Assembly (NCBI GenBank): GCA_003134995.1
Contig: PLDC01000028.1
Coordinates: forward strand, 62,001-126,000
Length of the DNA: 64,000 bases
Reading direction: 5' to 3'
Origin: Acidobacteriaceae bacterium
Lineage (GTDB): Bacteria; Acidobacteriota; Terriglobia; Terriglobales; Acidobacteriaceae
The notes under the pieces were generated by a model. That model was not told the origin of the DNA and made no database searches. It worked only from the letters and a program-made list of their open reading frames with translations. The position numbers and the translations under genes are program-made. Positions 27,094 to 37,288 of this stretch are shown here, in pieces. How positions within the stretch are numbered: the stretch's first letter is position 1; the number at the start of each line of letters is the position of its first letter.

Positions 27094-29103
27094 CTACAGG
27101 CCGCGTTCCTGAAAGCGGCCGATGTCAGTCTCTGGGCTGTAGGAGAAATAACGCACAAGGTTCGTCAAGTATCGCAATAGCGTGTTGACATTCGTGGAAT
27201 ACCAGCAGCACCGTGTCATCTCGGGCGAAAACCCGCAAATAAATCGAAGGCGCCCCAGCGCGGATAGAGACGGGCTGAGCATCGCTGCAGCCACGCGGTG
27301 ATTGCCATCCAAGATCGTCAGAGGCCCAGTTTCATCCACTCCGATGAGGAGGATTGTAGGATTCTCCAGGTCGTGCCGCACCGAAGCGCTGAGACTGCGC
27401 AGCTTGGAAAAGAAATCGTCCTGGACAGAACTTTCAAGTTGTACACGGATACGCTCAACAACGTCCGTCACGTAGAAACTTCCCTCGGAGACGCGCCGCC
27501 ATTGTGCGCGCGGAAAAAAGCGAACTCGACTCAGGTCTTCAGGCTTTAATTCGACTTCAAACCATCGGGTGTCTGCCGGGAGTTCACGCCACATCGCACC
27601 CCGCCGCAGAAATAGCAAAGCTTGCCGCACCGCGTTTTCTCTAGAACTATTAAGATCCGGGTGCCTGACGACCTGATCGAACTCGCGCCGATAATCGTTG
27701 AACTCGTGGTGATGGAATTCACTGCGCAGAAACTCAGCCATCACCTCTTCCTCGGTCAGCATACTGCGCAACCGAAGACTGCTGTACACGCCAAGAGGCG
27801 GAGGAGTCAGCTGACGCCGGAGCAATGGAATGATCAGGATGAAAAGCAAAATCACCATCAACACCAATTGGACGAGAATCACCTGGCGAAGCGTTTGGTG
27901 AAGCACGCAAATCCCAAGAACAAGGGCACCACTGAATGCCAATTGAACCCAGCTGGTATTAGCGATCTTGCGGGACATTTCGTAAGTGATGATTACGGAG
28001 CTGAGCGAATACACTCCGGTGGTGATGGCGTAGAGGATCAGCAGCGGAGCCAGCGCCCCGTAGTTGCCCAGTTCGAAGTGAGCGCCAAACAGCGTTTTCC
28101 AGAGAAAGCTGGGAACCATCCATAGGCCGAAGATCAGCACCGACAGGATGAGAAAGACCAGCAACAATGACGTAACCAGGACAGGGCTGTTTTCATGCTC
28201 GTCTGAGGCTGCCGCCGCAGAAACCGGAAACATGGTATTGACCACGGACCAGGCGCACATATTTACTAAACGCCCGACCAGCGCGACCGCGGCATAGAAT
28301 CCCGCTTCGGCGGGAGGGAAAAAATGTTTTACGAGAACGATATCGAAATTATTGATGACGGTCTGGCCGCAAAAGAAAACAATCGCCTGCAATCCCTCCT
28401 GCGCCGAGATAGCGACTCCGCGAAAACTCAAAGAGGTTAATCCGGGACTCGGGAGGGCGACAAAGTAAGAAACAATTACAGCCAATACACTGGCAAGGAC
28501 GGCTCCCTTTACTCCCATTCCCAATTCAATCAACAGGAACGCTCCGCCCAGCCGGACTAACCCTTCCAACATGAAGTTGATGGCAAGAGGACCGAAAGCG
28601 TGAATGCCTTGAATGTAGCCACGGCGCACGCCGAGGGGGACGTAAAAAGCGGTTCCCAGCGCCAGCAGCGATATCAGAAATGGATCGGGCAAATTCAGAT
28701 ATCGGGCGAGTGGCACCCGCAAGAGAAAGAGTAGGACACTAATGGCGATTCCGGCTAACCACGACCGCTGGTGCAGGTTGGCGAACACGGACGATCTGGA
28801 TTCCGGCGATGTGCTCTTCGCCACGTATTTTGCGCACACGACCTGAAACGACAAGGTGATGCCCGACATGAGCATCAGCAGCGTATAAACTGCCGTGGCG
28901 TGTGCAAACCCTGTGGGACCGAGGAGCCGCGCCGTGATCACGTTGTAAAGCAGGTTCGTAACTCCGACGAGCCCAGAGCCAGCCAGCAGCGTTAAGCTGC
29001 CGCCCAGAAGCTTGGACTTGAGGGCCTTGGCATGCACTGGCGCCGGCCGAACACTTTCGTCAACGGACGAGACGCTTGCTTCGCTCTTAATCATTTCGGT
29101 CAT
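27094..29103 (-). CDS. Polysaccharide flippase fused to a C-terminal DGNHR-motif domain
   Basis: The product is 669 residues. Residues about 30-450 form a 12-14 helix membrane protein of the MOP (Wzx/MATE) superfamily: LLGGSLTLLAGSGLVGVTNLLYNVITARLLGP is the typical first helix and amphipathic start. The C-terminal 210 residues are soluble. They carry WFEVELKPEDLSRVRF and ILDGNHRVAAAML (D599, G600, N601, H602, R603), which resembles the DGxHR turn of ParB/sulfiredoxin-fold proteins. I do not know another flippase with this appendage. The next gene downstream in this orientation is separate, while the upstream TPR-barrel gene ends 18 bp before it, so the two are probably one transcript. Confidence 0.85.
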   Translation of the reverse strand: MTEMIKSEASVSSVDESVRPAPVHAKALKSKLLGGSLTLLAGSGLVGVTNLLYNVITARLLGPTGFAHATAVYTLLMLMSGITLSFQVVCAKYVAKSTSPESRSSVFANLHQRSWLAGIAISVLLFLLRVPLARYLNLPDPFLISLLALGTAFYVPLGVRRGYIQGIHAFGPLAINFMLEGLVRLGGAFLLIELGMGVKGAVLASVLAVIVSYFVALPSPGLTSLSFRGVAISAQEGLQAIVFFCGQTVINNFDIVLVKHFFPPAEAGFYAAVALVGRLVNMCAWSVVNTMFPVSAAAASDEHENSPVLVTSLLLVFLILSVLIFGLWMVPSFLWKTLFGAHFELGNYGALAPLLILYAITTGVYSLSSVIITYEMSRKIANTSWVQLAFSGALVLGICVLHQTLRQVILVQLVLMVILLFILIIPLLRRQLTPPPLGVYSSLRLRSMLTEEEVMAEFLRSEFHHHEFNDYRREFDQVVRHPDLNSSRENAVRQALLFLRRGAMWRELPADTRWFEVELKPEDLSRVRFFPRAQWRRVSEGSFYVTDVVERIRVQLESSVQDDFFSKLRSLSASVRHDLENPTILLIGVDETGPLTILDGNHRVAAAMLSPSLSALGRLRFICGFSPEMTRCCWYSTNVNTLLRYLTNLVRYFSYSPETDIGRFQERGL

Positions 29104-29121
29104 GGTTAGGTTCAGGCAGTT

Positions 29122-32100
29122 TTAAAATAGGGTAAAGTGCACGACCGGAAGAAGAGTTGTCTTGGACGATCCTGCGAATTCGTAAAATGTTTGTTGCTGA
29201 AATCCAAAAGAGAGTCGAAATGGGTGAGCGACAGGCACGCCGCCAGAGCCATCCTTCAGACCGGCGCGGAGCGGCCGCGAGTAAGTCACCAGAAATTCGC
29301 TCTGCGCGTTATCGTATTCGTGGTATCCCTCGCCGCGTGAGAGCAGGAAGTTCCCTTGAAAATTCCAGCTGGGATTTGCACGGAACTCGAATCTCGCGCC
29401 CGGAAGAAATGCCTGAGCGATCGCATACTCTTCGCCTTGCACTCTCCACGATCGAAGATCCTCAGCCAATACGGCTGCGGTCAAACGCCTGCCGAACTTG
29501 CGCTGAACTCCAACATAGCTCGAGGTATTGAAGTACTCCTGCACGAGAGGGTGAAAAAGAAGGTCGCGGATCGCATAGCCGGCGAGCAAAGAAGTCTGGC
29601 CCCAGGGACGCCCGACCGTGAATTCCAAACTAGCGGATGCGTCCCGTGAACTCAGGTTCTGATCAGTAAATGGTCCGGCCTCACGGATGGCGCTGCCATT
29701 GACCGAGACCCAGTTGAAGAACGAACTGGTCGAGAGATAGAGAAACTGGCGGAAGAGATCCTGGCTCATGTACACAGGCGAAATCGTGTCCCGCCGAACC
29801 GTAAACTGGAGCCCGCCATTAAAAGCAATTGTGTTCGGTCCCAGATGAAGAACCGGGGTGATTCCTCCGTTGATAATGGTGTCGTAAGTGTTGCGATCCT
29901 GAATCACTCCGACGCTCGGGAAAAGCAATCGGCCGGTCGTCAGGCTTTCGCCAACGAAGCCCGAGATTACCGGCAGGTTCGCGACGTGAACGCGATAGTG
30001 AGAATCGGCCAAGTCCTGATAAGAATGCCGCGGAGGCGGTAACAACGCCGGATTCGTGACGTTCAGAATTTTGGCATCGAGCGTGTACACGTTGATGTCT
30101 TCCAGCGCGGGGATAAATAAAGCCTCGGGCAGCAGGCTCAGGTTTTGCGTGATCGCCTTGCCCTCCTCGCTGGCAAGCTCGCTCTGTGCGGTCTGAGCTG
30201 TTGTCTGATCCTCCTGGCCGGCGACAGTGCTGGCCTGCGCGAATGCGGAAAGAGCTTGCACCGTATCCTGGCGCTGGCGAAACACGTTGGCCTCAGCCAT
30301 CATGTAGTCGTAGTCATCGACGAAGTCTTTCGCCGGACCGAGACTTGCGAGCGCGTCTTCTGCTTTGCGGTTGTCGCCTTCCGCGAGGTAAGTATTCGCG
30401 AGTCCAATGCCAATCTCGCGAGTGTTGGCACCAGCTAACCGCGCTTTGTCGAAATAGGTTTCGGCAAGATTGAAGTCGTGCATCGCCAGGAAGATGTTCG
30501 CTGCCTCCAGAATGTCTTCGGGAGTCACCGGCGATGCGTCAACACGCGCCTCGGCAAAGCCAAGCGCCATCTGACGGCGAGCTTCGTCGTAGTGCCCACG
30601 TCCCATAAAGACTTGAGCGATGGATAACCGCACCTGGATGCGGTCTCCCTTGGGAACGTCCAGTGCACGCGAGAACCGCTGCATCGCGGCATCTCGATCA
30701 CCGAGCACCAAGAGAGCGCCGCCCGTAGCCATGAGAATGTCGACCTTATTGTTGCCGTACTGCTCCGCTAACTGGATGTCGCGCATCGTTTCTTCCCGCG
30801 CCCCCTCCTTCGCATGGACTTGTGCCTTTAAGGCATACACCGCCGGGTCAGTGGGAGAAAGCTTTTGCGCCACATCAATTGCGGCAAGCGACTGCGGGAA
30901 TCGACGCAGATGGTAGAGCGTGTCCGCGTATGCCAACTGAATCGGAAGATCGTTCGGAGTTTCCTGCAGCGCTATCCGATATTCTGACTCTGCGTGCGAG
31001 AAATCCTGTCCTTGCCGGAATGCCTCGGCCCTGGCCAAATGCCACGGGCGAGTCTTGCCTAAAGTTTTCTGAGCAATGCCTAACTGCACGAGCGCCGGTT
31101 TGGGCCGATGCAACTGCAGATCGGAGTACGCCAGGCCGAGATGCGCCACGCCGTTGTCAGGCTGCAACTGAATGGCAATCTGAAAATCTTTGACCGCATT
31201 GCCGGGCGCATCCAGATCGTTCAAAACGTATCCGCGATTCACATAAGCCAAAGTTAGCTTGGGGTCGCGTTCGATCGCGCGAGTGTAGTCGGCAACAGCT
31301 TCGCGGGATTTTCCATCATGCTCGTGAACGTAGCCCGCAACCAAAGCAAGATCTTTGTCATCGGGCAGAATCGATTCATATTTGGTAACCAGCGCCAGGG
31401 CATCTTCATAGTGGTTCAGATAATAAAGATCGTAGGCAAGATAAACCGCGCCTTCACGGTCATGCGGCAGCTTATCCAGAACCTTGTAGCCGAGCTTGGC
31501 GGATTCCTCGTAGTCCCCTTTCAAGGTGAGATAGCGCTCGCGTTCGCGCATCACCTGCGGGCTGTCGCTCATCTTGCCCTTGGCGCGATCCAGCCATTGT
31601 TTGGCCAACTCGGACTCATGCGATTCCAGAGCGGCGTTGGCGCCTCCAGCCACGACAAGAGGATTGGTGGGCATGTGCTGATAAGCCTTCTCGTAGTTGG
31701 CCTCAGCTTCGGGGAAATTTCTTTCGGCGGTGTACAAGTCACCGAGCGCGAGATATGGCGCGAAATCCTTTGGATGGGAATTTACCAAGCGAATGAAATA
31801 GCTCTCGGCGAGTTTTGAATCTCCTTTGTCGCGGGCGAGATAACCGAGCGACGACAAGGAGGTTCGATTGTTAGTATCCAGCTCCAGAACCTTTGCAAAT
31901 GTCGCTTGCGCGGCGTCTTTTTGGCCGAGCTTCCATTGCAGGCTGGCGTAGTTCAGAAGTGAATTGACGTTGGAAGGCGCCAGGGCCAGCGCATCCTGGA
32001 TATCCTTGTTGGCCGCATCGAGATTGCCCGAACCGGCTTCGATGGCGGCGCGAAGCCGTAGCATCTCCGGCTTGGAAGATGCCGGCACGTTCACTTGATT

Positions 32101-33324
32101 TATCCCTGCAAAAGCGGTATCGAGTTGCTGCTTCGCTCCAGCTTCGTCTCCTTGGCGCACATCGAGTTCATACAAATTGAGGCGCAATTCGATCGGATAA
32201 AGCGGACCTTCCGGCACTTGTGCTGGCAGGTGACTGATCGCCTGGTTGTATTCTGCGGTTGCGTCTTCAAGGCGATCCTCCGCATCATCAATCGCGCCTG
32301 CAATCGCGTGCAGCCTGTAGCTATTGGGATCGATCCGCCGGGCCTCCTCAATAAAGCCAGCGGCGGCGTCCGTCTGGCCGAGGCCTACCAAGGCCTGCGC
32401 GGCGCTGAGATTTAGATTGAGATTGCCCTTCGCACTCTTCGCCAGCCGCATATATAGAGAAGCCGCCTCTTGCGGCTTGCCGGCGAGCTGATAGGTATAA
32501 GCCAAATCAGCCTGCACGTCGATGGTCTTCGTGGGAATCGCCTGCAGAGCGGCGATAGCCTCGTCGTATTTCTCTTGATCGCGATATTCACCCGCAACCG
32601 CGCGCAAGACTTCTGGATCTTTCGGCGCGCGGGCCTTCGCGCGATTCAAGTAGCGAACTGCCTCATCCGGTTGAGAGAGGTGTTCATAGGCGTGCGCGAT
32701 CAGCAGGTCGGTATGCGCCGAGGGTTGCAAGCCTTCCGCCCGCTGCAGTAATTCGAGGGCGCGGTTTGGATCCGAGTTGAGCACAAGCTCGCCTGCAAGC
32801 TGCAGGCTGTTCGCATCTTTCGGATTCGCATCCACGACGCGCTGAAGCAATTTCTCCGCATCGGCGTCGCGGCCCATCTTGGCATAGGTCTGCGCTAATC
32901 CCGCCATGCCATTGACGGAGCTCGGCCGAAGTTTCAGCCCGCGATTGTAGGCGTCGACCGAGGCCTGATAATGCTGGTCCAGCCGCGCACAGTAGCCTAG
33001 CAGGAACCACAGCTCCGCATTTTGCGGAGCGGATTTCGCGGCGCGCTCCGCGAAAGAAACGGCGGCTGCGTAGTCGTTCTTCTTCAGCGCATCTTGGGCG
33101 GCTCTTGCTTGGCGAGCGACTTCAATGCTTGATCCCCAGCCTAGTTCAGAATTGCTCTGGCTGGAGTTCTCCTGAGTGGAATCGGCGGAGTTCTGTTTTT
33201 GGTTACCGGGATTTGACGTACCGGAATTAGACGTACCAGGACCGTTGACGTCATACGTCTGACCCAGAGCGACATTAAAAAGGACAGCTATGCAAAAGCA
33301 CGTGAGCGGAAGTCGGCTTTTCAC
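29122..33324 (-). CDS. Giant TPR protein with C-terminal outer-membrane beta-barrel (PelB/BcsC-like architecture)
   Basis: The product is 1400 residues with a signal peptide (LTCFCIAVLFNVALGQ) and a Ser/Asn/Gln-rich linker. About 25 TPR-like repeats span roughly 65-1030 (for example AELWFLLGYCARLDQHYQASVDAYNRGLKLRP). A C-terminal region (about 1060-1400) has amphipathic beta strands and ends in VVHFTLF, a terminal Phe as used for outer-membrane insertion. BcsC, PgaA and PelB have this order and move polysaccharide from periplasm to surface. It starts with GTG at 33324. It is followed by the flippase gene at 18 bp and is divergent from the membrane protein at 33530. It most likely forms the outer-membrane export pore for a glycan. 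Confidence 0.85.
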   Translation of the reverse strand: MKSRLPLTCFCIAVLFNVALGQTYDVNGPGTSNSGTSNPGNQKQNSADSTQENSSQSNSELGWGSSIEVARQARAAQDALKKNDYAAAVSFAERAAKSAPQNAELWFLLGYCARLDQHYQASVDAYNRGLKLRPSSVNGMAGLAQTYAKMGRDADAEKLLQRVVDANPKDANSLQLAGELVLNSDPNRALELLQRAEGLQPSAHTDLLIAHAYEHLSQPDEAVRYLNRAKARAPKDPEVLRAVAGEYRDQEKYDEAIAALQAIPTKTIDVQADLAYTYQLAGKPQEAASLYMRLAKSAKGNLNLNLSAAQALVGLGQTDAAAGFIEEARRIDPNSYRLHAIAGAIDDAEDRLEDATAEYNQAISHLPAQVPEGPLYPIELRLNLYELDVRQGDEAGAKQQLDTAFAGINQVNVPASSKPEMLRLRAAIEAGSGNLDAANKDIQDALALAPSNVNSLLNYASLQWKLGQKDAAQATFAKVLELDTNNRTSLSSLGYLARDKGDSKLAESYFIRLVNSHPKDFAPYLALGDLYTAERNFPEAEANYEKAYQHMPTNPLVVAGGANAALESHESELAKQWLDRAKGKMSDSPQVMRERERYLTLKGDYEESAKLGYKVLDKLPHDREGAVYLAYDLYYLNHYEDALALVTKYESILPDDKDLALVAGYVHEHDGKSREAVADYTRAIERDPKLTLAYVNRGYVLNDLDAPGNAVKDFQIAIQLQPDNGVAHLGLAYSDLQLHRPKPALVQLGIAQKTLGKTRPWHLARAEAFRQGQDFSHAESEYRIALQETPNDLPIQLAYADTLYHLRRFPQSLAAIDVAQKLSPTDPAVYALKAQVHAKEGAREETMRDIQLAEQYGNNKVDILMATGGALLVLGDRDAAMQRFSRALDVPKGDRIQVRLSIAQVFMGRGHYDEARRQMALGFAEARVDASPVTPEDILEAANIFLAMHDFNLAETYFDKARLAGANTREIGIGLANTYLAEGDNRKAEDALASLGPAKDFVDDYDYMMAEANVFRQRQDTVQALSAFAQASTVAGQEDQTTAQTAQSELASEEGKAITQNLSLLPEALFIPALEDINVYTLDAKILNVTNPALLPPPRHSYQDLADSHYRVHVANLPVISGFVGESLTTGRLLFPSVGVIQDRNTYDTIINGGITPVLHLGPNTIAFNGGLQFTVRRDTISPVYMSQDLFRQFLYLSTSSFFNWVSVNGSAIREAGPFTDQNLSSRDASASLEFTVGRPWGQTSLLAGYAIRDLLFHPLVQEYFNTSSYVGVQRKFGRRLTAAVLAEDLRSWRVQGEEYAIAQAFLPGARFEFRANPSWNFQGNFLLSRGEGYHEYDNAQSEFLVTYSRPLRAGLKDGSGGVPVAHPFRLSFGFQQQTFYEFAGSSKTTLLPVVHFTLF

Positions 33325-33529
33325 GAAATCACCACTTTTTATACAAGTCTTCGGTTTACCTCCCGCATACGACTGTTTGTGCGGTCACTCTCTGATGCCA
33401 CTCTTCCCGGTAAGGCTGCTTTTGTATCCTCAGCACTTGAGTGACCACTTAAAAATGGAGTAAACCCTCAGTCCACTTTGTGAATCCAAGTTCTTCGCTA
33501 GCTGGACCGCATGGAGCGCAACAACCGCT

Positions 33530-35290
33530 ATGGAGCGCACTACAGTGAATTCTGTCCAAAGCTACTCTCGTCCCATCCCCCTGATCGCGATCATTCTGGT
33601 GGCCCTGGCAGTTCACGGCCCGCTGCTTATGATGCAGCTTCCGGCAGGGTCATTCGACGCGAACTTTCATATGTTCTTCGCGTCGCACTACGCTCATCAT
33701 TGGTTCAATCCCTGGAATGAGAAGTGGTTTGCAGGTTTTTCCCAGACGACGTATCCGCCGTTGACCCACCAATGGATCGCCCTGCTATCGAATGTGGTGG
33801 GCCTGAAAATGGGCTACATGCTGGTGCAGTTGATCGCCGTGCTGTTGCTGCCCGTCGGAGTGTTTCGCTTCGCCAGAATCTGGGTAGAAGACCGCGCCGC
33901 TAGCTACGCCGCTCTTGGGAGCATTTTTCTAGGGGCTCTCGCCTTTCTGGTGTATCAAGCCGGACAGCTTGCAACGGTAGCTTCCGCAGCGCTGTACCTC
34001 AATGCCCTTCCTTACTTCTACGAATGGATAACCGAGTCCTCTGGTAGGTCGCTGGTCAAGGGAGTGGCTGTCAGCCTAGCCGCCGCGGCCGCGCACCACG
34101 TTACGTTGATATTTGGCGTGGTGCTTTTTGCGGGACCAGTACTATGGGTAGCTTTTTTCGATGCGCGCGACGAACGGGTCTCAGGATCGAGCGCTGGCGT
34201 GCTATCACGGGCTGCGGTATTTGGAGTTGCGGTGGCTGCCGGGGTGGGCATCGTGCTGTTGCCGTACTGGTTGGCCATTCTTCAACATCCCATCCATCAG
34301 ATTCCTATTCCTCACGATAGCCGCGCCAATTTCTTGCTGAATTCCACGACGGCCATCAATTATTTCGTGATTCCATACGGAGCGTTGATTCTTGCGTTGC
34401 CATTTATTTTCCTGCGCGGAGCTTCCTCCCGCCGGTTAATACCTTTGCTTTTCGGATTCTGGCTGACCTTTATCTTCGGGCTTGGCGGCACCACGCCGTT
34501 GCCGCGATGGCTACTGGGTCGCGCGTACGACATTCTGACTTTTGAACGATTCACCTTCTGGGCGACTTTGATGGCGATGCCGCTGGTCGGCGTCTTAGCA
34601 GTCGAGATACTCGATCGCTTCCAAGCCAAAGTGGCAGTTGCGCTCTCATTGGCAGCGGTCGGAACGATAGGCACGGCGCTGTGGTGGCTCTCGGCTAATC
34701 CCTACCGGCCGACGGGATCCATGAATGTAGAGCCAGTGATCGCCTTCCTGAATCGCGATGGCCACGACACTTATCGCTATGTCACTTTAGGCTTTGGGAG
34801 TGAACTGTCCAAGGTTTCAACCTACAGCAGCGCTGGCAGCGTCGACGGAGACTACAACTCCGCCCGCTTGCTGCCAGAGATGACGCACTACGGATCGGCG
34901 CAGCTTACGAATGCAAAATTTTACGGCTCGGCCGGAATGGCTTCACTGCGAGCCATGCTCGAGCATGCGAACCGCTACGGCTTGAAATATATTTTTGTGC
35001 ACGATTCGTATTATGAGCCGCTGCTCACCTTCGCTGGATGGCGAAAAATTGAGACCTTCAATAATGGCGACATTACCGCGTGGTCGAAAGACGACGTGCC
35101 CCCGGCTCACCGGATCGACTCGGACGCAATTCCAGCGCCCTGGCAGGGACTTTTGTGGGGCATTTTGCCGATGGCCGTAAGTCTTCTGGCAATTTTTCTC
35201 GAACTTCTTCTGCCGGAGGGGCGCCGGGCGAAAATGCCAGTCGGAGTTCCTGTCCGCGCTGAACGCGCTGAACAACATTCCGTGGCCTGA
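33530..35290 (+). CDS. Polytopic membrane protein (PTPS-related/GT-C-like)
   Basis: The product is 586 residues with about ten transmembrane helices from residue 17 to about 410. An acidic loop precedes FDANFHMFFASHYAHHWFNPWNEKWF after the first helix. A soluble domain (about 415-545) and a last helix (LLWGILPMAVSLLAIFLELLL) follow. The pattern resembles the '6-pyruvoyl-tetrahydropterin synthase related' membrane family and GT-C glycosyltransferases, which often carry an Asp-rich first periplasmic loop for lipid-linked sugar donors. It heads a five-gene unit reading rightward, opposite the TPR-barrel gene. A sugar-transfer or polymer-modifying role is inferred. Confidence 0.75.
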   Translation: MERTTVNSVQSYSRPIPLIAIILVALAVHGPLLMMQLPAGSFDANFHMFFASHYAHHWFNPWNEKWFAGFSQTTYPPLTHQWIALLSNVVGLKMGYMLVQLIAVLLLPVGVFRFARIWVEDRAASYAALGSIFLGALAFLVYQAGQLATVASAALYLNALPYFYEWITESSGRSLVKGVAVSLAAAAAHHVTLIFGVVLFAGPVLWVAFFDARDERVSGSSAGVLSRAAVFGVAVAAGVGIVLLPYWLAILQHPIHQIPIPHDSRANFLLNSTTAINYFVIPYGALILALPFIFLRGASSRRLIPLLFGFWLTFIFGLGGTTPLPRWLLGRAYDILTFERFTFWATLMAMPLVGVLAVEILDRFQAKVAVALSLAAVGTIGTALWWLSANPYRPTGSMNVEPVIAFLNRDGHDTYRYVTLGFGSELSKVSTYSSAGSVDGDYNSARLLPEMTHYGSAQLTNAKFYGSAGMASLRAMLEHANRYGLKYIFVHDSYYEPLLTFAGWRKIETFNNGDITAWSKDDVPPAHRIDSDAIPAPWQGLLWGILPMAVSLLAIFLELLLPEGRRAKMPVGVPVRAERAEQHSVA

Positions 35291-35299
35291 GGCATCAGA

Positions 35300-36433
35300 A
35301 TGAAATTCACTCTGCCAATTATTCTCGTCGCCGTAACCGCAGGATTGATGACCCTCGCCCTCTTTGGGGCGGGACACTCCAGCGGCACCGTTGGGATCGC
35401 CGCGGGGTCTGCCGTATTCTCGACGAAAGCGAGCACCCCCGAGCAAGGGCTCAATAATCTTCTCGCGGATGTACAGCGCCGCAATTGGGACCGTGCGTAC
35501 TCCGCCCTGTCGACGACAAGCGCGGGCGACAGACAATCATTTATTCAGGACTGGACCGGTTCTGATGGCAGCCTGCGTTCGTTTTCAAGTTTGGAAGGGT
35601 TTCAGGCTCGTCCGCTGCATGCCACCAATGACGATGCGCAAATGCGCGTACGGCTTCATTGGACGACGCCTGTCGGCCCCATTGAAGATGTCCGCGATTT
35701 TCACCTGATCAGGGAAGGCGGCACCTGGAAGGTGGCGTGGCCGAAGATGCAGATCTCCAGCGTTCCCGCGCAGATAATTCCCGTAACGTATTTGCGCTGG
35801 GACCTGGTGAGCGGGAGCGGTTCCGATGAGTGGGGCTCGAAAAATGTGGATGCGCCCCACGTGCGCATCATCTCCATGAACGCAGTCGACTCCGCCGAAG
35901 GCGCAGTAGTGATGGGCGAAGTTGTCAACGAAGATACAATTCCGGCGTTTGTGAATGTTAATGCTGCGCTGGTTGATGGGGCGGGTAAGGCTATCGATGA
36001 TGAGAGCAGCTTCGATAAAATTGACCACGTGCTTTTGCCAAAACAAGTCACTCCGTATCGAATCGACTTTCCGAATATCAATCTGAAGAACGTCAAGAAT
36101 GTTCGCATGGATGTGAAAGCCACACTGGTGCCGGCTTCGGCCGATCCGGTGATCGGCGTGATGAATCAGAAAGTTGTGTCTGACGTTCAGGGGAAAAGCA
36201 TTCTTCAGGGAGACTTGATGAATGAGAGCGGACAGACGGTCAACATTCCCCATGTGATTGCCAGTTTTTACGATAACAATGGCAAAGTTATTTGGGTGTC
36301 CGACGGATACGTGAACCGTGCCCTGCTCCCGCAATCCGGGCAACCTTTTGCTGTAGAGATTCCGAAAAGTTTGGCGGGCAAGGTACAGAGCTTTCACGTC
36401 GTGGTCAACCAATACAGTTTGGTCAGGTCCTAG
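35300..36433 (+). CDS. Membrane-anchored protein with NTF2-like and FxLYD-like domains
   Basis: The product is 377 residues. An N-terminal hydrophobic segment (LPIILVAVTAGLMTLALFGAG) acts as anchor or signal. Residues about 45-150 look NTF2-like (EQGLNNLLADVQRRNWDRAYSAL ... REGGTWKVAWP). Residues about 180-270 and 290-377 are two beta-sandwich units of the FxLYD kind (VMGEVVNEDTIPAFVNVNAALVD; LQGDLMNESGQTVNIPHVIASFYD). No catalytic motif is visible. It begins 9 bp after the preceding gene, and the next gene starts directly after its stop, so it is part of the operon and probably a periplasmic accessory of the glycan system. Confidence 0.7.
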   Translation: MKFTLPIILVAVTAGLMTLALFGAGHSSGTVGIAAGSAVFSTKASTPEQGLNNLLADVQRRNWDRAYSALSTTSAGDRQSFIQDWTGSDGSLRSFSSLEGFQARPLHATNDDAQMRVRLHWTTPVGPIEDVRDFHLIREGGTWKVAWPKMQISSVPAQIIPVTYLRWDLVSGSGSDEWGSKNVDAPHVRIISMNAVDSAEGAVVMGEVVNEDTIPAFVNVNAALVDGAGKAIDDESSFDKIDHVLLPKQVTPYRIDFPNINLKNVKNVRMDVKATLVPASADPVIGVMNQKVVSDVQGKSILQGDLMNESGQTVNIPHVIASFYDNNGKVIWVSDGYVNRALLPQSGQPFAVEIPKSLAGKVQSFHVVVNQYSLVRS

Positions 36434-37288
36434 ATGCGTCGTCTTCTTCCAATCTGCACTGCCATTTGTTTAGCAACGTTATGCGCTGCACAGGATATGC
36501 ATGCGCCCGCCTCGGCGATTGCAGGCGAAGAGGTGACCATTTCAACCAATGGAAGCGGGAAAGCAACTTTCTACCTGCTCGGGCCAGGAGTTTCGCGCAA
36601 GAGCGACGTCAGCCTGGGAAGTGAAGTTCAATTAAAGGCTCAGGATTTGCAGAATGCAGGCGAGTATTTCGCCTTTCTCTGCTCCGACACGTGCCGCAGC
36701 TCCAGCTTCTACGTGACTGCTGCGAAGCCAGCCAGCCTGACCTTTCTTGTACATCCCTCGCGGGTTCCGGTGGGGCAAGGTGATGCCGTCAGCGGCGTTG
36801 CACTTCCCTTCGATCAATTTCGCAATTTAGTTCTCACTCCGGAGACGGTGAACTTTCATCTCCTCGAAGGAACTGCATCAGTATTCTCCCGCTCATCGCA
36901 AACACGAGATGGCATAGCCTGGTTTCGCACCGCATCTCAAAAATCTGCGGGAACCTTACAGGTGGACGCTTCGCTTGGCGATCTGTCGGCGCGGCGCGCT
37001 GTGCAGCAGGTTGCTTCCGATCCGTGCAATCTGCGAATTAAAGGCGAGCGAACGAAGGCTGGAATTCTCGTGCAAACCGAACCGGTTCGCGACTGTGCGG
37101 GAAATCCCGTACCCGACGGTACCATCGTTAGCTTCACCGCCACAGATGGGAATGGCAGGAGCACAGTCGATGCTCCCATTAAACAAGGTGTCGCGCGCGC
37201 ACAACTGGAAGCCCCAGGCGCTACAGTGATATCGGTCGCCTCCGGCGTCGCGATGGGTAACGAACTCCGCATAGGAGCGCAGCCATGA
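36434..37288 (+). CDS. Hypothetical secreted protein with Ig-like domains
   Basis: The product is 284 residues with a signal peptide (LLPICTAICLATLCAAQ). The rest is beta-rich and looks like two or three bacterial Ig-like units. The last (about 200-284) has the invasin-like pattern DCAGNPVPDGTIVSFTATDGNG and ends in ATVISVASGVA. Two Cys pairs suggest disulfides in the periplasm. ATG follows the previous TAG without a gap, and its stop overlaps the next start (ATGA). I do not recognise a specific function; a binding or structural role at the surface is likely. Confidence 0.7.
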   Translation: MRRLLPICTAICLATLCAAQDMHAPASAIAGEEVTISTNGSGKATFYLLGPGVSRKSDVSLGSEVQLKAQDLQNAGEYFAFLCSDTCRSSSFYVTAAKPASLTFLVHPSRVPVGQGDAVSGVALPFDQFRNLVLTPETVNFHLLEGTASVFSRSSQTRDGIAWFRTASQKSAGTLQVDASLGDLSARRAVQQVASDPCNLRIKGERTKAGILVQTEPVRDCAGNPVPDGTIVSFTATDGNGRSTVDAPIKQGVARAQLEAPGATVISVASGVAMGNELRIGAQP

